The notes under the pieces: model-generated
What the model was told of the DNA's origin: nothing
Seen by the model: only the letters and a program-made list of their open reading frames with translations
Database searches by the model: none
Shown: positions 21,855 to 34,421 of the stretch, one piece after another
Layout: the number at the start of each line of letters is the position of its first letter
Position numbering within the stretch: position 1 is the stretch's first letter
Program-made: the position numbers and the translations under genes
From: Punica granatum
Taxonomy: Eukaryota > Streptophyta > Magnoliopsida > Myrtales > Lythraceae
Reading direction: 5' to 3'
Length of the DNA stretch: 64,000 nucleotides
Assembly: GCF_007655135.1 (NCBI RefSeq)
Contig: NC_045134.1
Location: forward strand, 16,206,568 to 16,270,567

Positions 21855-24800
21855 ATGACGGAGAGGTGCAGCAATGCGAGCGCAAGCGCAAGCTCTAGTT
21901 CCAGTCTGAACAGCAGCTTCAGGGATACTGAGGATGACCATACCATCGCCAGCATCTTGGCCGAGGAACAGCAGACCTCTAAGCTCGATGGGAGGCTCGG
22001 GAGAAGGCTCTCTCATTTGGATTCTATCCCTGTATGCTTCCCGAAATTGTTACTGCCTTTTTGAATTGCATAGAAATATTTGGTCGATTGGTCGTTTCAA
22101 GAAACCTTTGTGGAGTAAGACTCGGCTCCTTGTTTTTAGCCCGTGTTTTGTGTCTTAGGCCAGTATCATCCTGACAATGTTGATTGAGTAACATGTCTTT
22201 CGTTGCCATCATGAGCATCTCTAATCATCTATCGTCACACTTAGTTGAGTGAAATTGAAAGAGGATAGAACTGAATGAATCACGATGTCAGCTGCTACCG
22301 GGTTTTGCCCATTCAGCTACATCATCTTCTGTTCTTTCGAATCAAGCATGACAGAACTACTACGAAATAGCCCCTCATATTTGTTTCCTGTGTCACTTGG
22401 ATTACAACTGTATGCATTATTAAAAAAACTGCCGTGATCGTCAAGACTGCAATGGCTTCCAATGTTATAGATGCCCATCAATTATGCAATGACATCTTAC
22501 ATTAGGAACTTTGGATACTCCATAAACTTTTTATTCAGAATTCGGCTATCTTTGTTCATGTTGGAGGTTAAAGGACATAAAAAATGCACGATATCTTCCT
22601 AAGCGAGTTGTGATATAGTAGTGTTGCCTATATTCTTATGCTAAAAGTAGTTACTGAAAGTGACTAGCTGCTCATACTTGAATCCTCTGGGATAAGACTC
22701 TCTACAATGAAGAGACTTACTGCAAACACAAACATGAACATATGGTTCTTTTATCTCTATGCGAATTCTTGTTACTTATACTCTCGTACTGTGCAACCGA
22801 TCAGACATACCATATATTAATTAATCTCCAATTACAGCACACGCCCCGGGTTATTACAGAGATTCCTGATGTGAATGAAGCTACGTTGGACCATGAGCGA
22901 CTTTCTGAAAGGTCATGATCCACTTTAAGACCTGCATGAAATTCAACTATTGAATCTTTCCTGGGTCATTCTTGTTATTCTTGCCATCTGTTCAATGTGG
23001 ATGATTATTTATTCATACAGTCCTGAATTACCTGTCAAGGCTCTTGATTAAAGATTTTGCTCCCTTACCTTGTCTATAGAGTACAGTAATTCTCTTTCTT
23101 TCATTTTTTTTAAAAATTTCATCGGTATTAAGATTATCATAGAAATACTGCTCATGAAATTGACTCATATTAATGTTATTCTTTGCATGCTGTAGCATTT
23201 TGTGTCATGCCTCCGATGAATCTGATTATAGGAGTATAATTTTTTTATCCAAAGATATGACCATACGTGACTACTGTATATTGCATTTTCATGTATCCTC
23301 TACTTCTTAAATCCACATATACATTTGGCCTGCAAATGATTCCTCCACCCCAACAACCCCCCCCCCCCCACCCCCCTTTATCAGAGATATCGAATTAAAG
23401 TGGTTGCAGTTTTTCTCGTGTTTAGGTTGGCCACATATGACTTAGAAGAACTACAAATGGAGGGTGATGGAAATTGTCAGGTTTGGCTACAGTGATGATG
23501 TCTTTTTACATCCTCTATTTTTCACTGTTAAGAGGTGATGGTAATTTCTATTTGAAAGTGCAGTTTCGAGCCTTAGCTGATCAGTTATTCCGCAACCCAG
23601 AGTATCACAAAGCTGTGAGAAAGCAAGTTGTGAAGCAGGTATTCCTGTCATTCCTGTGCCTTTTTTTCTTCGTTTTTACAGTTGAGTACTTCATTTATGC
23701 TCTCTACAGGTTCCGCTACAGATACTCTCAACCATCGGGCTCGGAGACACAAACACATACACATGTTAGGCTTGGAGAAACGATGTCAATGTTACTATTT
23801 TCCATGAATTGATATAACTTCAAATTTTGTATCGATACTCATTTATCTATTTCTTTTTGATAATTGAAGTCTGCAATATCGCACTTGCCGCTCATCATAT
23901 TGAACAATAGCCTTTGCTACACCACACATTAATTCTTATGCCTTTTGCTCTCTATGTGCTTGATTGGATTTTTCGAGATTCTTGAGATGATCCCATGCCC
24001 ATCTAACTCTTTTTTCATCTCAGAAAAGTTTTGGTCAACAATGTTTGCTGTGTGCATCATGAGTGCTCGACTCTGACAATCCCATAGTGCACTAACACTC
24101 ATTGAATCTTACCTTCGTAGTATGTGCTTGAATTGGTTTAGAAATAAAGTGACACTATAACTATTAGATTGGAGATGGAGATAGCAATACAACTACTCTG
24201 TTGTTGTAGAAGGAGTTCAGACTTTGAGAATTGCAATGTCTTCTTTCTTTTTGTTTACTTGACAAGAGAAAAATATCAGTTGTTCCCAGTATCTTTCAGT
24301 ATTCTGCTATTATGATATTTCATTCCTGTCAGACTCTGACCTTTTACCACATTTTGCTCAAAGTAAGGGAAAGGATCTTGGAGAGAATCACTGAATAAGA
24401 TGCAATAATCTTTTCTGCAATTTCTAGTACTTTTCCACTTTTTAATGCCAATGTGGCCTTAATGGTGCGCTCGTTGAAATATTTCTGCTTTTCTAAGATT
24501 ATGACGTGTAATTTCTTGTCCATTTTTTCTGTCCAGTTGAAGCACCATAGAAAGTTATATGAAGGATATGTCCCAATGAAGTACAGAAGCTACGTGAAGA
24601 AAATGAAAAAGTCAGACATCTGAAGTAGCGCCTTCTGTTTTATCCTTGTTAGCGATTGTAATTCAGTTAACTTGAAAGTGTTTTTTGTTGGTAGATCAGG
24701 AGAATGGGGCGATCATGTGACTCTGCAAGCAGCTGCAGATCATGTAAGTTCAGATTTTCGGAGTATAACATGTATTAATTCTTACTACCCTTATATTCCA

Positions 24801-26255
24801 GAAAATCTTGGTGATGATATAATGTAAATAATAAATCATTGTGACAAATCCTCAGCATCATCTCAATAATTTCTTCTTCGCAATTTCTTTAAATGGGGTG
24901 GCATTGTATCGGACCAAAAAAAAAGAGCAGCATATGATGCAGTGGGATTTTTATCAATTGTATATGTATGTCATCTTGCTGTCGGTGAAGGTAATAGGGT
25001 TTTTAATGACTTTCTTATTCTTTGGTTGTTAAATAAGTTGTCCTGGTTTAGAGATAGAGTTGGTTGCTTTCATCCATGCTGCAGGTTGAATACATTTCTG
25101 AGTTGCATGATGTCTCCTCATTACTTCTCATTGTCTAGCATCCCTCTAACTTAATATATAGTGTTCTCATTGTTTCTTTTACCTTCCAAACTGGCCTTTT
25201 GCAATCTGGTTTCTGATGTAGCTTTAGAAAACTGTGAGGTGTGTTAGTGAAAGGTTTCTGTTGATTATATGGCTTATCTGCATTTCCTGCAGTTCGGAGC
25301 CAAAATTTGTTTGGTCACCTCTTTTAGAGACAGTGGTTACATCGAGATTACTCCAAACGGCATGATTCCTACTAGACGTAAGTATTAGCATTATAGATGA
25401 TTAAATTCCTCATTGCTCTATTAGACGTCAATTTTGGGTTTACTTTCGTTATAGAAATACGTATATGGGTTTACGGGGAGAATACAGTTTTCAGTCCTCA
25501 ACTTTTGCGTGCTCTGATTCATCTTAACCTTTTTTTGTAAATTTGAGTCCTGAAAATTACAAGCAAAGGTTGGTTTACGCCTTCCATACCATATCACATT
25601 CGAAATTAATTTTTTATTGATTTTCTTTTTTATTTTTAATCTAGCAATATTTTAGTAGAAATAAATGGGGGAAAAAAAGACAAAAGGGAAGAGATGAGAT
25701 CTCCATCTGATCGAGGTAAGGGACATGAGGGGATCTGTTGTGAGATGGAGGCTTCCTTTTAGGCAAATGAACAGAGGAGGTTGTTTCTCACGGGGGTAAC
25801 AGTATCATCGAGCTGATCTTGATGATGTCATGTTCTTGTTTCTCACGCATTTGGAATTGGGCTCTATATAGCTAATCTTCATACTTTCCATGAGATTACC
25901 AAAGATTGCCATCGGATCCTTGTCCTCTCAGTTCACGTACTTACTTGCTAGGGTTGGTGTCAAACTTTTTCCTTTGAGCAGAACAGAACTGCTGTTCCCT
26001 TCTCTTTGATGTATAACTTGGGTGGCTTACCACTAATCGTTCTGTCTCCAGAGCTGTGGCTGAGCTTTTGGAGTGAAGTCCATTACAACTCACTCTATGA
26101 AAGAGGAGGTAACGATACATAAAAACGTTTTGTTTTACCTGCGATGCATTCCGATGATTCTATCTTCTTCCCAATTGAATGTCGAAAGACATTTCCCTTT
26201 GTTTGCAGATGTTCCGATGAGAAAACCCAGAAAAAAGCACTGGCTATTATTCTAG
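21855..26255 (+). CDS. OTU-domain cysteine protease (deubiquitinase), nine exons
   Basis: Nine coding exons splice in frame to 230 residues: 21855-22031, 22838-22911, 23426-23480, 23564-23638, 24537-24610, 24695-24743, 25293-25377, 26052-26108 and 26209-26255, all GT-AG. The ovarian-tumour fold is clear: LQMEGDGNCQFRALADQLF with Asp98 and the nucleophile Cys101; LYEGYVPMKYRSYV; GEWGDHVTLQAAAD; the catalytic His207 in WSEVHYNSLY; a basic tail RKPRKKHWLLF. The N-terminal 60 residues are Ser-rich and acidic, then LSHLDSIPHTPRV. This matches the Arabidopsis OTU9-OTU12 type, which remove ubiquitin chains. Which linkage or target it cuts cannot be told from sequence. All key residues are present, so it looks functional. 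Confidence 0.93.
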
Positions 26256-27186
26256 AGACAGCTGGAGTCTGATGCCAGCTCAAACTGTCGGGGCCTGTTA
26301 TTTGTTTGTTCGTCTGGAACTTCGGATTATACATAGTTTTAGATTTCATACTCTCTACATATACATGTAAACCTTAATAGTTAATGCAGCAAATATGGAT
26401 TTGTGAATAATTTACGCCGAGTTCTAGTAAATATAGATTATCTGAGTTCTGATACATATCGGGACAAATTCAATCTCAATTAGTGCCTCGAGGTTTGAAC
26501 AGATAAAGTTATAGCAGATTTGCTACGCATATGCAGTGGGAGTGTGATGCATGCACAAGTATGTACGCATCTGGACATTGCGTACATAGTTGCCATGTTT
26601 AGTAGGTATTCAAGTAATTTCGGTGTGGATCATTGAAATGTAGCCAAACAAGTTTTATGGTATTTACAGAAGACAGAGCACTTATTGATCATGCCGCACC
26701 CACTTATTTATTGTAATTCTTGACTTTGGCTCAATTATGATCAGAATTCTCAACGGGTTGTGCTATCCATTTGGGCTACACGGCCTTGATCACTGTTTTC
26801 ATCACTTCGGCTCAACTATGATCAGAATTCTCAACGGTTTGGGCTATTCCATTTGGGCTACATGGCCTTGATTACCGTTTTTGTTAGGAATACAATTTAT
26901 GGGACATTCCACTCTAGTTAAATATTGTTTAATCTCACTAAGGATTACAATAGACCAAATGGAAATAGGCATGTTTAGATCACATTGTATGTAATTTCCA
27001 TATTGTGCGTTCATACTTGATCTATGTCATTGAATATATGGATGTATGTAATCATTGATGGGTCTAGTCACAACATATATGTGACAAAGATCGCTTTGAT
27101 CCTATATTGATATGTTCAATGGACCAGGTTGTTTGAGATGTTTGATAAAGATAGCAATTAAAAGCACTCCTACGATATTGTAATAC
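26256..27186. other. OTU 3' UTR and intergenic region with an 81-bp tandem duplication
   Basis: The first few hundred bases probably hold the OTU 3' UTR (an ATACATGTAAACC stretch near 26360). An 81-bp unit starting GGCTCAA is duplicated at about 26727-26886, with roughly ten differences between copies. No gene is visible. Confidence 0.65.
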
Positions 27187-27440
27187 ATAACTGATAGGCT
27201 CACGAACCAGAACTGGATAAAAAAGAAGAGTGAATGGTAGAACCAACAAAACTCAATCAATAAGATGACTCGCCACGAGTAAGAAAAGTTGGGTTGTTTC
27301 GCCACGCTCAAAGATGAACGATAAGAATCGGGGTTTTCGTCACTAAACAAGGAACTTATTTATATAAGAAAATAGAGGAAATGCTCTCGACAATTTCATT
27401 CAAATATTCATCAAATTCGTCTTTTTGAGATCTCCTCCTA

Positions 27441-27478
<38 letters not shown>

Positions 27479-27991
27479 AAGACACCTCCCTTGACTCTAG
27501 AATAAGAAACTGACATATATTCCCCTATAGATTTCTTTCCTAAAATAGAATAAGGAAACTATATGGCATAAGAAACTTAAGATTATTGACTTAAGCTAAC
27601 ATATGAAATAATATATAATTAAGAGAAACTATATTATAGCAATATCGGAAACTTAATATCTAATTAAGCTAAATTCTTGTTCCGGAGTCATCTAGAATAC
27701 GCGTTTGGACCCAAAAATTCGAATACGTGTTGGGCGGCAATCTGAAGCACATTTAATGACCAACTTTTCTATCCGAACTCTCTCCAGTAATTCTTCATAG
27801 ATCGACTTCTTTTGTCTTCCTCGCCAACCAACTCGTTGCCTGAACTACTGCTGCTTTCCTGGTAGAGTCGTATATGCTTTGGCAAATTTTGCCTCTATTG
27901 GATGAAACACCATCGACAAATCTTTAATAGCAATTTCTTCTTGAAGTTCCACTTGGCCTGGATCTAAAAACAGTTCAGCCTGAACTTTCTC

Positions 27992-28270
27992 TTAAGAGTT
28001 TGAAATTAGTTCCTTCCGAAGAATCTTACTAATCGCTAAATCCTTCTTGACCAAAATATTATTCTCTTGTGACGCTTGAGCTGCTTTATTCTTGGACTCC
28101 GCTTCTTCTTCTTTAAATTTGTCACCCTTCATAAAAGCATTTTCAAGTTGTACTTTTTTCTCAACATCAACAATCATCATAGGAAAAGCATTCGTTTTTC
28201 CATTCTTAAGAGGATAGGTAGACTTCATGCAATCGTCTTCGGATTCATAGAGGCGTTCTTCGTATCCCAA
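27992..28270 (-). CDS. Unrecognised Lys/Glu-rich frame downstream of gag in the TR-GAG element
   Basis: 92 residues from MGYEERLYESEDD. The middle (DKFKEEEAESKNKAAQAS) is charged and likely helical. It lies 39 bp after the gag frame on the same strand, so it may be the broken C-terminal half of one original protein or a non-coding remnant. I do not recognise it. Confidence 0.3.
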   Translation of the reverse strand: MGYEERLYESEDDCMKSTYPLKNGKTNAFPMMIVDVEKKVQLENAFMKGDKFKEEEAESKNKAAQASQENNILVKKDLAISKILRKELISNS

Positions 28271-28309
28271 AGGAAAGAATATGACCTATAAGAGTTGTTT
28301 CATGCGCCT

Positions 28310-28678
28310 CTACGTAAATACTAGATTCCTGCCATCTTGAAGACGATTATTTTCCAATTTCTCCCACCAAGTAGACGCTTTGCCCCTTAACCAATAAACA
28401 ACTCTAACAACTCGACTTCCATCATCGGGGATGCCATAATAGTTGAAGAATCGTTCTACATCCGAAATCCACGCCCAGAATTCCTCGGCATTCATGCTTC
28501 CGTTGAAAGTCAGGATTCTCTTTGGGCGATAATCCTCCTGCACCCATTCTAAACTCTCAAGGGTTTGGGTAACTCGCTCCAGCCACGCTAAAATTTTTTC
28601 TGTTCGTTGTAATGTGGGGAGCAGGCCTTGGTCGAAGGTAAGCCCTCTTGGAACTAGTTCTGGGTGGTCTTTAGCCAT
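28310..28678 (-). CDS. Gag domain of the TR-GAG element
   Basis: 122 residues starting MAKDHPELVPRG. A coiled N-terminal part (LQRTEKILAWLERVTQTLE) is followed by a retrotransposon gag core: FNGSMNAEEFWAWISDVERF, then VVYWLRGKASTWWEKLENN. The W..V..F and RG.A..WW positions are the conserved ones of the family. It would assemble particles around the RNA. A following frame (27992-28270, 92 residues, Lys/Glu-rich, no recognised domain) may be the remaining C-terminal part after a stop. No CCHC knuckle is seen. Confidence 0.75.
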   Translation of the reverse strand: MAKDHPELVPRGLTFDQGLLPTLQRTEKILAWLERVTQTLESLEWVQEDYRPKRILTFNGSMNAEEFWAWISDVERFFNYYGIPDDGSRVVRVVYWLRGKASTWWEKLENNRLQDGRNLVFT

Positions 28679-29315
28679 TATCTCCGCATATTTAGCAAAA
28701 TCTACTCAATTACACGTGTGTTCACGTGTTTCACTCAGCCAACATGGATAGAACCTTCGCTTTGATACCAAATGATAGGCTCACGAACCAGAATTGGGTA
28801 AGAAAGAAGGGTGGATGGTAGAACCAACAAAACTCACTCGATAAGATGACTCGCCACGAGTAAGAAAAGTTGGGTTTATTCGCCATGCTCAATGATGAAC
28901 GATAAGAATTGAGATTTTTGCCACTAAACAAGGGACTTGTTTGGATAAGAAAATAGAGGAAACGCTCTAAGCAATTTCATTCAAATATTCATCAAATTCG
29001 TCTTTTTGAGATCTCCTTCTAGCATATATATATAGAGGGAAGACACCTCCCTTGACTCTAGAATAAGAAATTGACATATATTCTCGTATAGATTTCTTTC
29101 CTAAAATAGAATAAGGAAACTATATGGCATAGGAAACTTAAGATTACTAACTCAAGCTAACATATGAAATAATATCTAATTAAGAGAAATTATATTATAG
29201 CAATATCAGAAACTTAATATCTAATTAAGTTAAATTCTTATTCCGAAGTCATCTAGAATATGCGTTTAGACCCGAAAATTTGAATACGTGTTGGGCGGCA
29301 ATCTGAAGTAAATCA

Positions 29316-29867
29316 ATAACTGTATGGTGATATAAATGTTGGCCCAAGTGTGAGATTGTTGAACTTTAATCAATAATTGTGGTCCAACATATATATTAAT
29401 TAGTCATGTATTATGGCTATCTTTGTTATGGCCTGATTAAGAGATCTACTAAAGTTTTAAGTAGTTGGTCTTAACGATATCTCGGTATATATGGGATCTA
29501 ATGTGTAGATACAATAAGGTAATTTCTGATTTGATGATGGGTGAGATTATAAATTACAATAATCTCAGGCACTTAGATGCAATTAAGGGATTATGGTCCC
29601 CTAGTCGTACTTTAAAAGATGCTCTTATGAGGCCTCATTACTCGGACAGAGAAACAGCCCGCGTCTTGACGTACTGACTTGGAAGACCATACTACCTATC
29701 TTTTGCTCACCTCTGGCTTTCGCACTTAATCCAGGTACGCTCCCGATTACCCAATTGATTTGATGTTATCGGCATGTGAGATCTTATTATTTCAGTTAAT
29801 TCAATTATACTTGAAGTTAACATTGTCGGAAGGAAAATTCAACCGGATGAGGGACTCTCAAGAAGTG
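29316..29867. other. Unassigned AT-rich stretch
   Basis: No exon is seen. A TGTTGGCCCAAGTGTGAG motif near 29338 resembles the start of some plant LTRs, but I find no partner in the window, so I do not call an element. Confidence 0.4.
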
Positions 29868-30272
29868 TGATGCGGACCTCACGAATGATTGTAAAATCCG
29901 ACGACCAACTTGAATCAATTCCCAGATCGCCAAACACAGATTTAGATAAAGAGGATTATTGACCCGTTGTTTATAGAGAAACAAGAACCAACAATATCAA
30001 TATAAGGATTATTGACCCGTTATTTATGAAAAAACAAGAACCAATAATATCAATGTGTACCGAACAATCACAAGCTGTCACACTTGTTCGTTCGAAGGAG
30101 TTCAATGAAGAACAAAGGAGAAAATCTCACCAAAATACCAAAATAGTCTACCTCTGATCAGCTATTCAGCCTCCTTTATATAAGCCTATGAGAAACTGAA
30201 AACTAATAAACTAGGCAACTAGAATAACCTTAGTTTCCTAAAGCTAGAAATAACAAAGGATACTAAATAAAA
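29868..30272 (-). repeat. Truncated family 2 LTR
   Basis: Starts TGATGCGGACCTCACG and follows the family 2 LTR for about 405 of 691 bp. It is cut off by the start of a family B LTR at 30273. It is more diverged than the copies at 12058 and 17428. Confidence 0.85.
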
Positions 30273-32060
30273 TGTCATGGCCCGAAATTACAATAAAATT
30301 TTTGCTATATTTCCTCGAATCCATTATCATATAAGAACTGTTCACATAAAAACCTGATTTCCAATAAATTTCCAAAGTATATAACCAATCCATTAACTCT
30401 AATATGTATATACACTTTTCTGGAGATTTCTTTTTCGTTCTCACATCAGTGTTACAACTAAACAAAATCTTCAGGTCGTAACATTCTCAAGTCCATTCTA
30501 TACAAAAAGGATATCTATCAAATAACTAAGGTTCCTACCTAGTCCTCAAAGCCGATCCCCGATATCAAAAAGTGGTTCCTCTGCGCAATCGGAAGCTTAT
30601 TTGGAAAAATGTATGCAGAGTGTGAGCTGCATCTCAGTGAGTACTAAATTCCAAAGCAAAATGAATAATATTAAGTGATAAATATATTTTAGACAACCAA
30701 ATATTCATATAGATAGTAGTCGCATAACCAAGTCTATCAATTAATTCACCAACACGACATATTAGACAATACGTACAAATGATTACTAAGTTCATTCATC
30801 AACAATCACTTTCCCTTATAACCATATAAAACTATTATTAGGATTAACATTTAACCCAACATCATCTTGAACTCATAGCCTAACTAAATCAAATTAGCAA
30901 CAACACGGTTTCCACATAATAATTCAGACAATCATAACAATCATCACATTTACTGCAATCCAACCAAACAAACAATATACAACACAACCAAATCAATATA
31001 GCCATAGGGTTGCATTTCCTCGCAACAGAGTTATGACGGTACCGTGACCCTGCACATCTCGCTCATACCATTCTCAACTTCCAATATCCACATCTCATAG
31101 CGGGGGCCGCCTATTAACCTCTGGCGGTAAGAGTTGACCTCAATTTGTATTCTACCGGGTCTTAGCGGCCGATCAGGCCCCTTTTTCTATTTCGCCGGGT
31201 CCAGCGGCCAATCAGGCCCCTGTTTATATTCCGCCGGGTCCAGCGGCTGATGATGCCCCTATTTATATTCCGCCGGGTCCAGCGGCCGATCAGACCCTAT
31301 TTGTAATCCGCCGGGTCCAGCGGTCTCATGGCTATATAATCACGCAACAAACACAAGCACAATCAACTACAACCACCCCATCTCATATCATATACCCACA
31401 CCAATTCTTATTCCCAAATTATCGCAATCTCCGCATACACAACCACAATTCCAATCATATTAAATCACATTATCATCATATACTTCATACGCAATCCACA
31501 TATTCAATCACACTGCATGTCCCAAGTCCAGGTGGAACATAAAAGGCCATATTTCTCATATCCTTTCACATAACATAACAATGCCAATTCCTTAATCTAA
31601 CTACCACTATATTCATCTTAAATAGTTTATATAATTATAACACATGATTTCACTAGGGAATAAAATATTCACATAACATACATATATATATATATATCAT
31701 TTCACAATGGAATGAAGTACTCACCGAATAACCAAAAATATTTCTCCAAACTTGACCTTGAGGGTGCACAATCAATGTCCTCAACTCCTATCAATCATGA
31801 GTATAGCCTGAAAAACAAGTTATGCCTAACAATTATTTTCTCCACTAATTCTCATACTAAATCGTCCTGCAATGGCCTTGGAGGATCAACAAAACTAAGA
31901 TATGAACACAACAATAGCACTAGTAATCCAACACTCAATATAAGACAACAACAAAATTCTTATTATTAGATTCTTACTCTAGGCAATTTATGAAGATTAT
32001 AATTCGTCATAACGTGTGTATATATTGAGGTAACAATTCAATTCACTAAATCAGCCCACA
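30273..32060 (-). repeat. Family B LTR, partial copy B3
   Basis: Starts TGTCATGGCCCGAAATT, an altered version of TGTCACGACCCGAAA at 37236 and 37922. It shares the other family B landmarks: ATGCAGAGTGTGAGCTGCAT near 30610, a GGGTTGCATTTCCTCGCAAC block near 31009, and the minisatellite after it. It is broken off at 32061 by a family 1 LTR. The TGTCACG side is the inner (U5) end, because copy B1 has a primer site just outside it, so the LTR reads on the minus strand. Confidence 0.75.
31145..31335. repeat. 39-bp minisatellite inside family B LTR (B3)
   Basis: About five units built on CGCCGGGTCCAGCGGCCGAT followed by CAGGCCCCTATTTATATTC. They are imperfect. The same array recurs in the other B copies. 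Confidence 0.88.
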
Positions 32061-32913
32061 TGATGCGTCCCGCCAAGAATGACGAGACCCGACAACTTAA
32101 GGAACCCAAAATCGTTTCACGATCAGATTTGATTGACGAACCCTCGACCTGTTGTTTACTATAAAAACAAGAACCTTGGTATAACTAACCTCAACCCGTT
32201 GTTTAATGCGAAACAAGAACCTCGGTATATAGGAAGACGCCACAAACGGTGATGGAAAGCCGTTTGATAAGTCGATGAAGACGCCACAAACGGTGATGGA
32301 ATGTCGTTTGATAAGTCGATGAAGACGCCACAAACGGTGGTGGGAAGCCGTTTGATAAGTCGATGATGAACGCCACGGAAACTTCCGATAAGTTCGAAGT
32401 AGTTCTTCAAGAACCAAATAGAATACTCTCACAATTTTCTGAATGTTCCTTCTTTCATTAAAAATTGACTAAGATGAATTTATATAGAAATAAACTAATC
32501 CTAATCTGGCCATATCTCCTCTAAAGATAAGGAAAATAAAACCTAGAATATCGATAGAGATATGACATAATCTATAAAGATATGAAATCTAAATATCCCT
32601 AGAATATCTCCATGAGATTTAAATTTTAAACAAATATGATGATATTTTCTCTTGATCATCAAATATTCTAGAAACTTCCTTAAACACTTGCTGAATTTAG
32701 CCTTATCCGGAATCTTCTATAACTTGAATAATGTTGATGGATTTTTGTTGATCACGTGGTTTATGTCCAATGGGCCTCCACGAATTTGCTTGAGCCCAAA
32801 CCTCTTGAATCAGGCCGTTGAGTTCATCTTTAAACTTCTTTGCTCGTGCTCGCGTAATCGGTCCAATTGGAACTTGAACTGGATCCCTTGAAGTCGTGCT
32901 ACGATTTGCATCA
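32061..32913 (-). repeat. Family 1 LTR with an expanded internal repeat
   Basis: TGATGCGTCCC...TTGCATCA, 853 bp. Compared with 809-bp copies it has a third copy of the 44-bp unit (32235-32370). It shares private variants with the inverted copy at 33592-34421. Confidence 0.9.
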
Positions 32914-33462
32914 TTCCCCTCCTCTTGAAAATGATTTGTTCTCAAATCATCACCTACATCAAAAGGAAGCAAATCATCAACATTAAAAGTAGCACTTACA
33001 TTGTACTCACCAGGTAAGTTTAGTTTATAAGCATTGTCATTGATGCGCTCCAGGACTTGAAAATGACCATCTCCTCTTGGAAGCAGTTTGGAACGTCTTT
33101 ACGCCGGAAATCTCTCTTTCCTCATATGCAACCAAACCCAATCTCCGGGTTCAAAAATCAGCTTATGACGGTCCTTGTTTGCGTGTTTTTTTATACTGCT
33201 CCGTTCTTCGCTCAATGTTGAGTCTTGTTTTCTCATGAATCTGCTTGACAAATTCAGCTTTCCTTTTGCCATCTAAATTAACATGCTCAGTCAAAGGTAA
33301 AGGAGATAAATCTAATGGAGTTAGAGGATTAAATCCATAAACAACTTCAAATGGTGAAAATTTAGTAGCGGAATGAACGGATCTGTTATAAGCAAACTCG
33401 ACATGTGGTAAACACTCTTCCCATGTTTTCATGTTCTTTTTTATGATTGCCCTCAACAAAGT
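32914..33462 (-). pseudogene. Family 1 integrase C-terminal fragment
   Basis: Minus-strand remnant of the integrase end: [35 protein letters not shown] and the linker to the LTR, with frameshifts near 33100-33190. It stops abruptly at 33462, where family B sequence begins. Confidence 0.85.
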
Positions 33463-33591
33463 ATATGAGTGTGTGTGTGTGAGAGAGAGAGAGAGCAAGC
33501 TAGATTGGTTATATGTTGTTGAGAGTTATGGAAAGCAGGTTTTATATGAATAGTTTATGTGATAATGGATATCGAGGGAATATAGAGAAAA
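33463..33591 (+). repeat. Family B LTR fragment in inverted orientation
   Basis: Its reverse complement matches B1 near 37263-37385 (TCGATATCCATTA and following). It includes a (GT)n(GA)n stretch at 33467-33494 and is cut at its right end by the family 1 LTR starting at 33592. Confidence 0.75.
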
Positions 33592-34421
33592 TGATGCAAA
33601 TCGTAGCACGACTTCCAGGGATCCAGTTCAAGTTCCAATTGGACCGATTACGCGAGTACGAGCAAAGAAGTTTAAAGATGAACTCAACGGCCTGATTCAA
33701 GAGGTTTGGGCTCAAGCAAATTCGTGGAGGCCCATTGGACATAAACCACGTGATCAACAAAAATCCATCAACATTATTCAAGTTATAGAAGATTCCGGAC
33801 AAGGCTAAATTCAGCAAGTGTTTAAGGAAGCTTCTAGAATATTTGATGATCAAGAGAAGATATCATCAGATTTGTTTAAAGTTTAAATCTCATGGAGATA
33901 TTCTAGGGATATTTAGATTTCATATTTTTATAGATTATGTCATATCTTTATAGATTATGTCATATCTCTATCGATATTCTAGGTTTTATTTTCCTTATCT
34001 TTAGAGGTGATATGGCCAGATTAGGATTAGTTTATTTCTATATAAATTCATCTTAGTCAATTTTTAATGAAAGAAGGAACATTCAGAAAATTGTGAGAGT
34101 ATTCTCTTTGGTTCTTGAAGAACTAATTCGAACTTATCGGAAGTTTCCGTGGCGTTCATCATCGACTTATCAAACGGCTTCCCACCACCGTTTGTGGCGT
34201 CTTCATCGACTTATCAAACGGCATTCCATCACCGTTTGTGACGTCTTCCTATATACCGAGGTTCTTGTTTCGCATTAAACAACGGGTTGAGGTCAGTTAT
34301 ACCAAGGTTCTTGTTTATGTTTAAACAACGGGTCGAAGGTTCGTCAATCAAATCTGATAGTGGAACGATCTTGGGTTCCTTTAGTTGTCGGGTCTCGTCA
34401 TTCTTGGCGAGAATCGCATCA
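33592..34421 (+). repeat. 5' LTR of a plus-strand family 1 copy
   Basis: 830 bp, TGATGCAAATCG...CGCATCA, followed by a primer site (TGGTATCAAAGC, 34424-34435). It is head-to-head with the LTR at 32061-32913. Confidence 0.9.

Larger units (their letters stand above)
27192..29315 (-). mobile_element. Short gag-only LTR retrotransposon (TR-GAG type)
   Basis: LTRs of about 545-560 bp at 27192-27751 and 28773-29315 start TGATAGGCTCACGAACC. The element is flanked by ATAAC on both sides (27187-27191 and 29316-29320). The PBS (minus TGGTATCAAAGC) is at 28759-28770. The interior is only about 1 kb and encodes gag but no pol, so it depends on another element. The left LTR has a (TA)n run at 27443-27475 that is nearly absent from the right LTR. 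Confidence 0.85.

Noticed and set aside
29338..29365. LTR-like start TGTTGGCCCAAGTGTGAG
   Set aside because: No partner LTR, PBS or TSD found in the window.
31145..31335. CRISPR-like look of regularly spaced repeats
   Set aside because: Units are contiguous with no unique spacers, and the genome is eukaryotic. This is a minisatellite.
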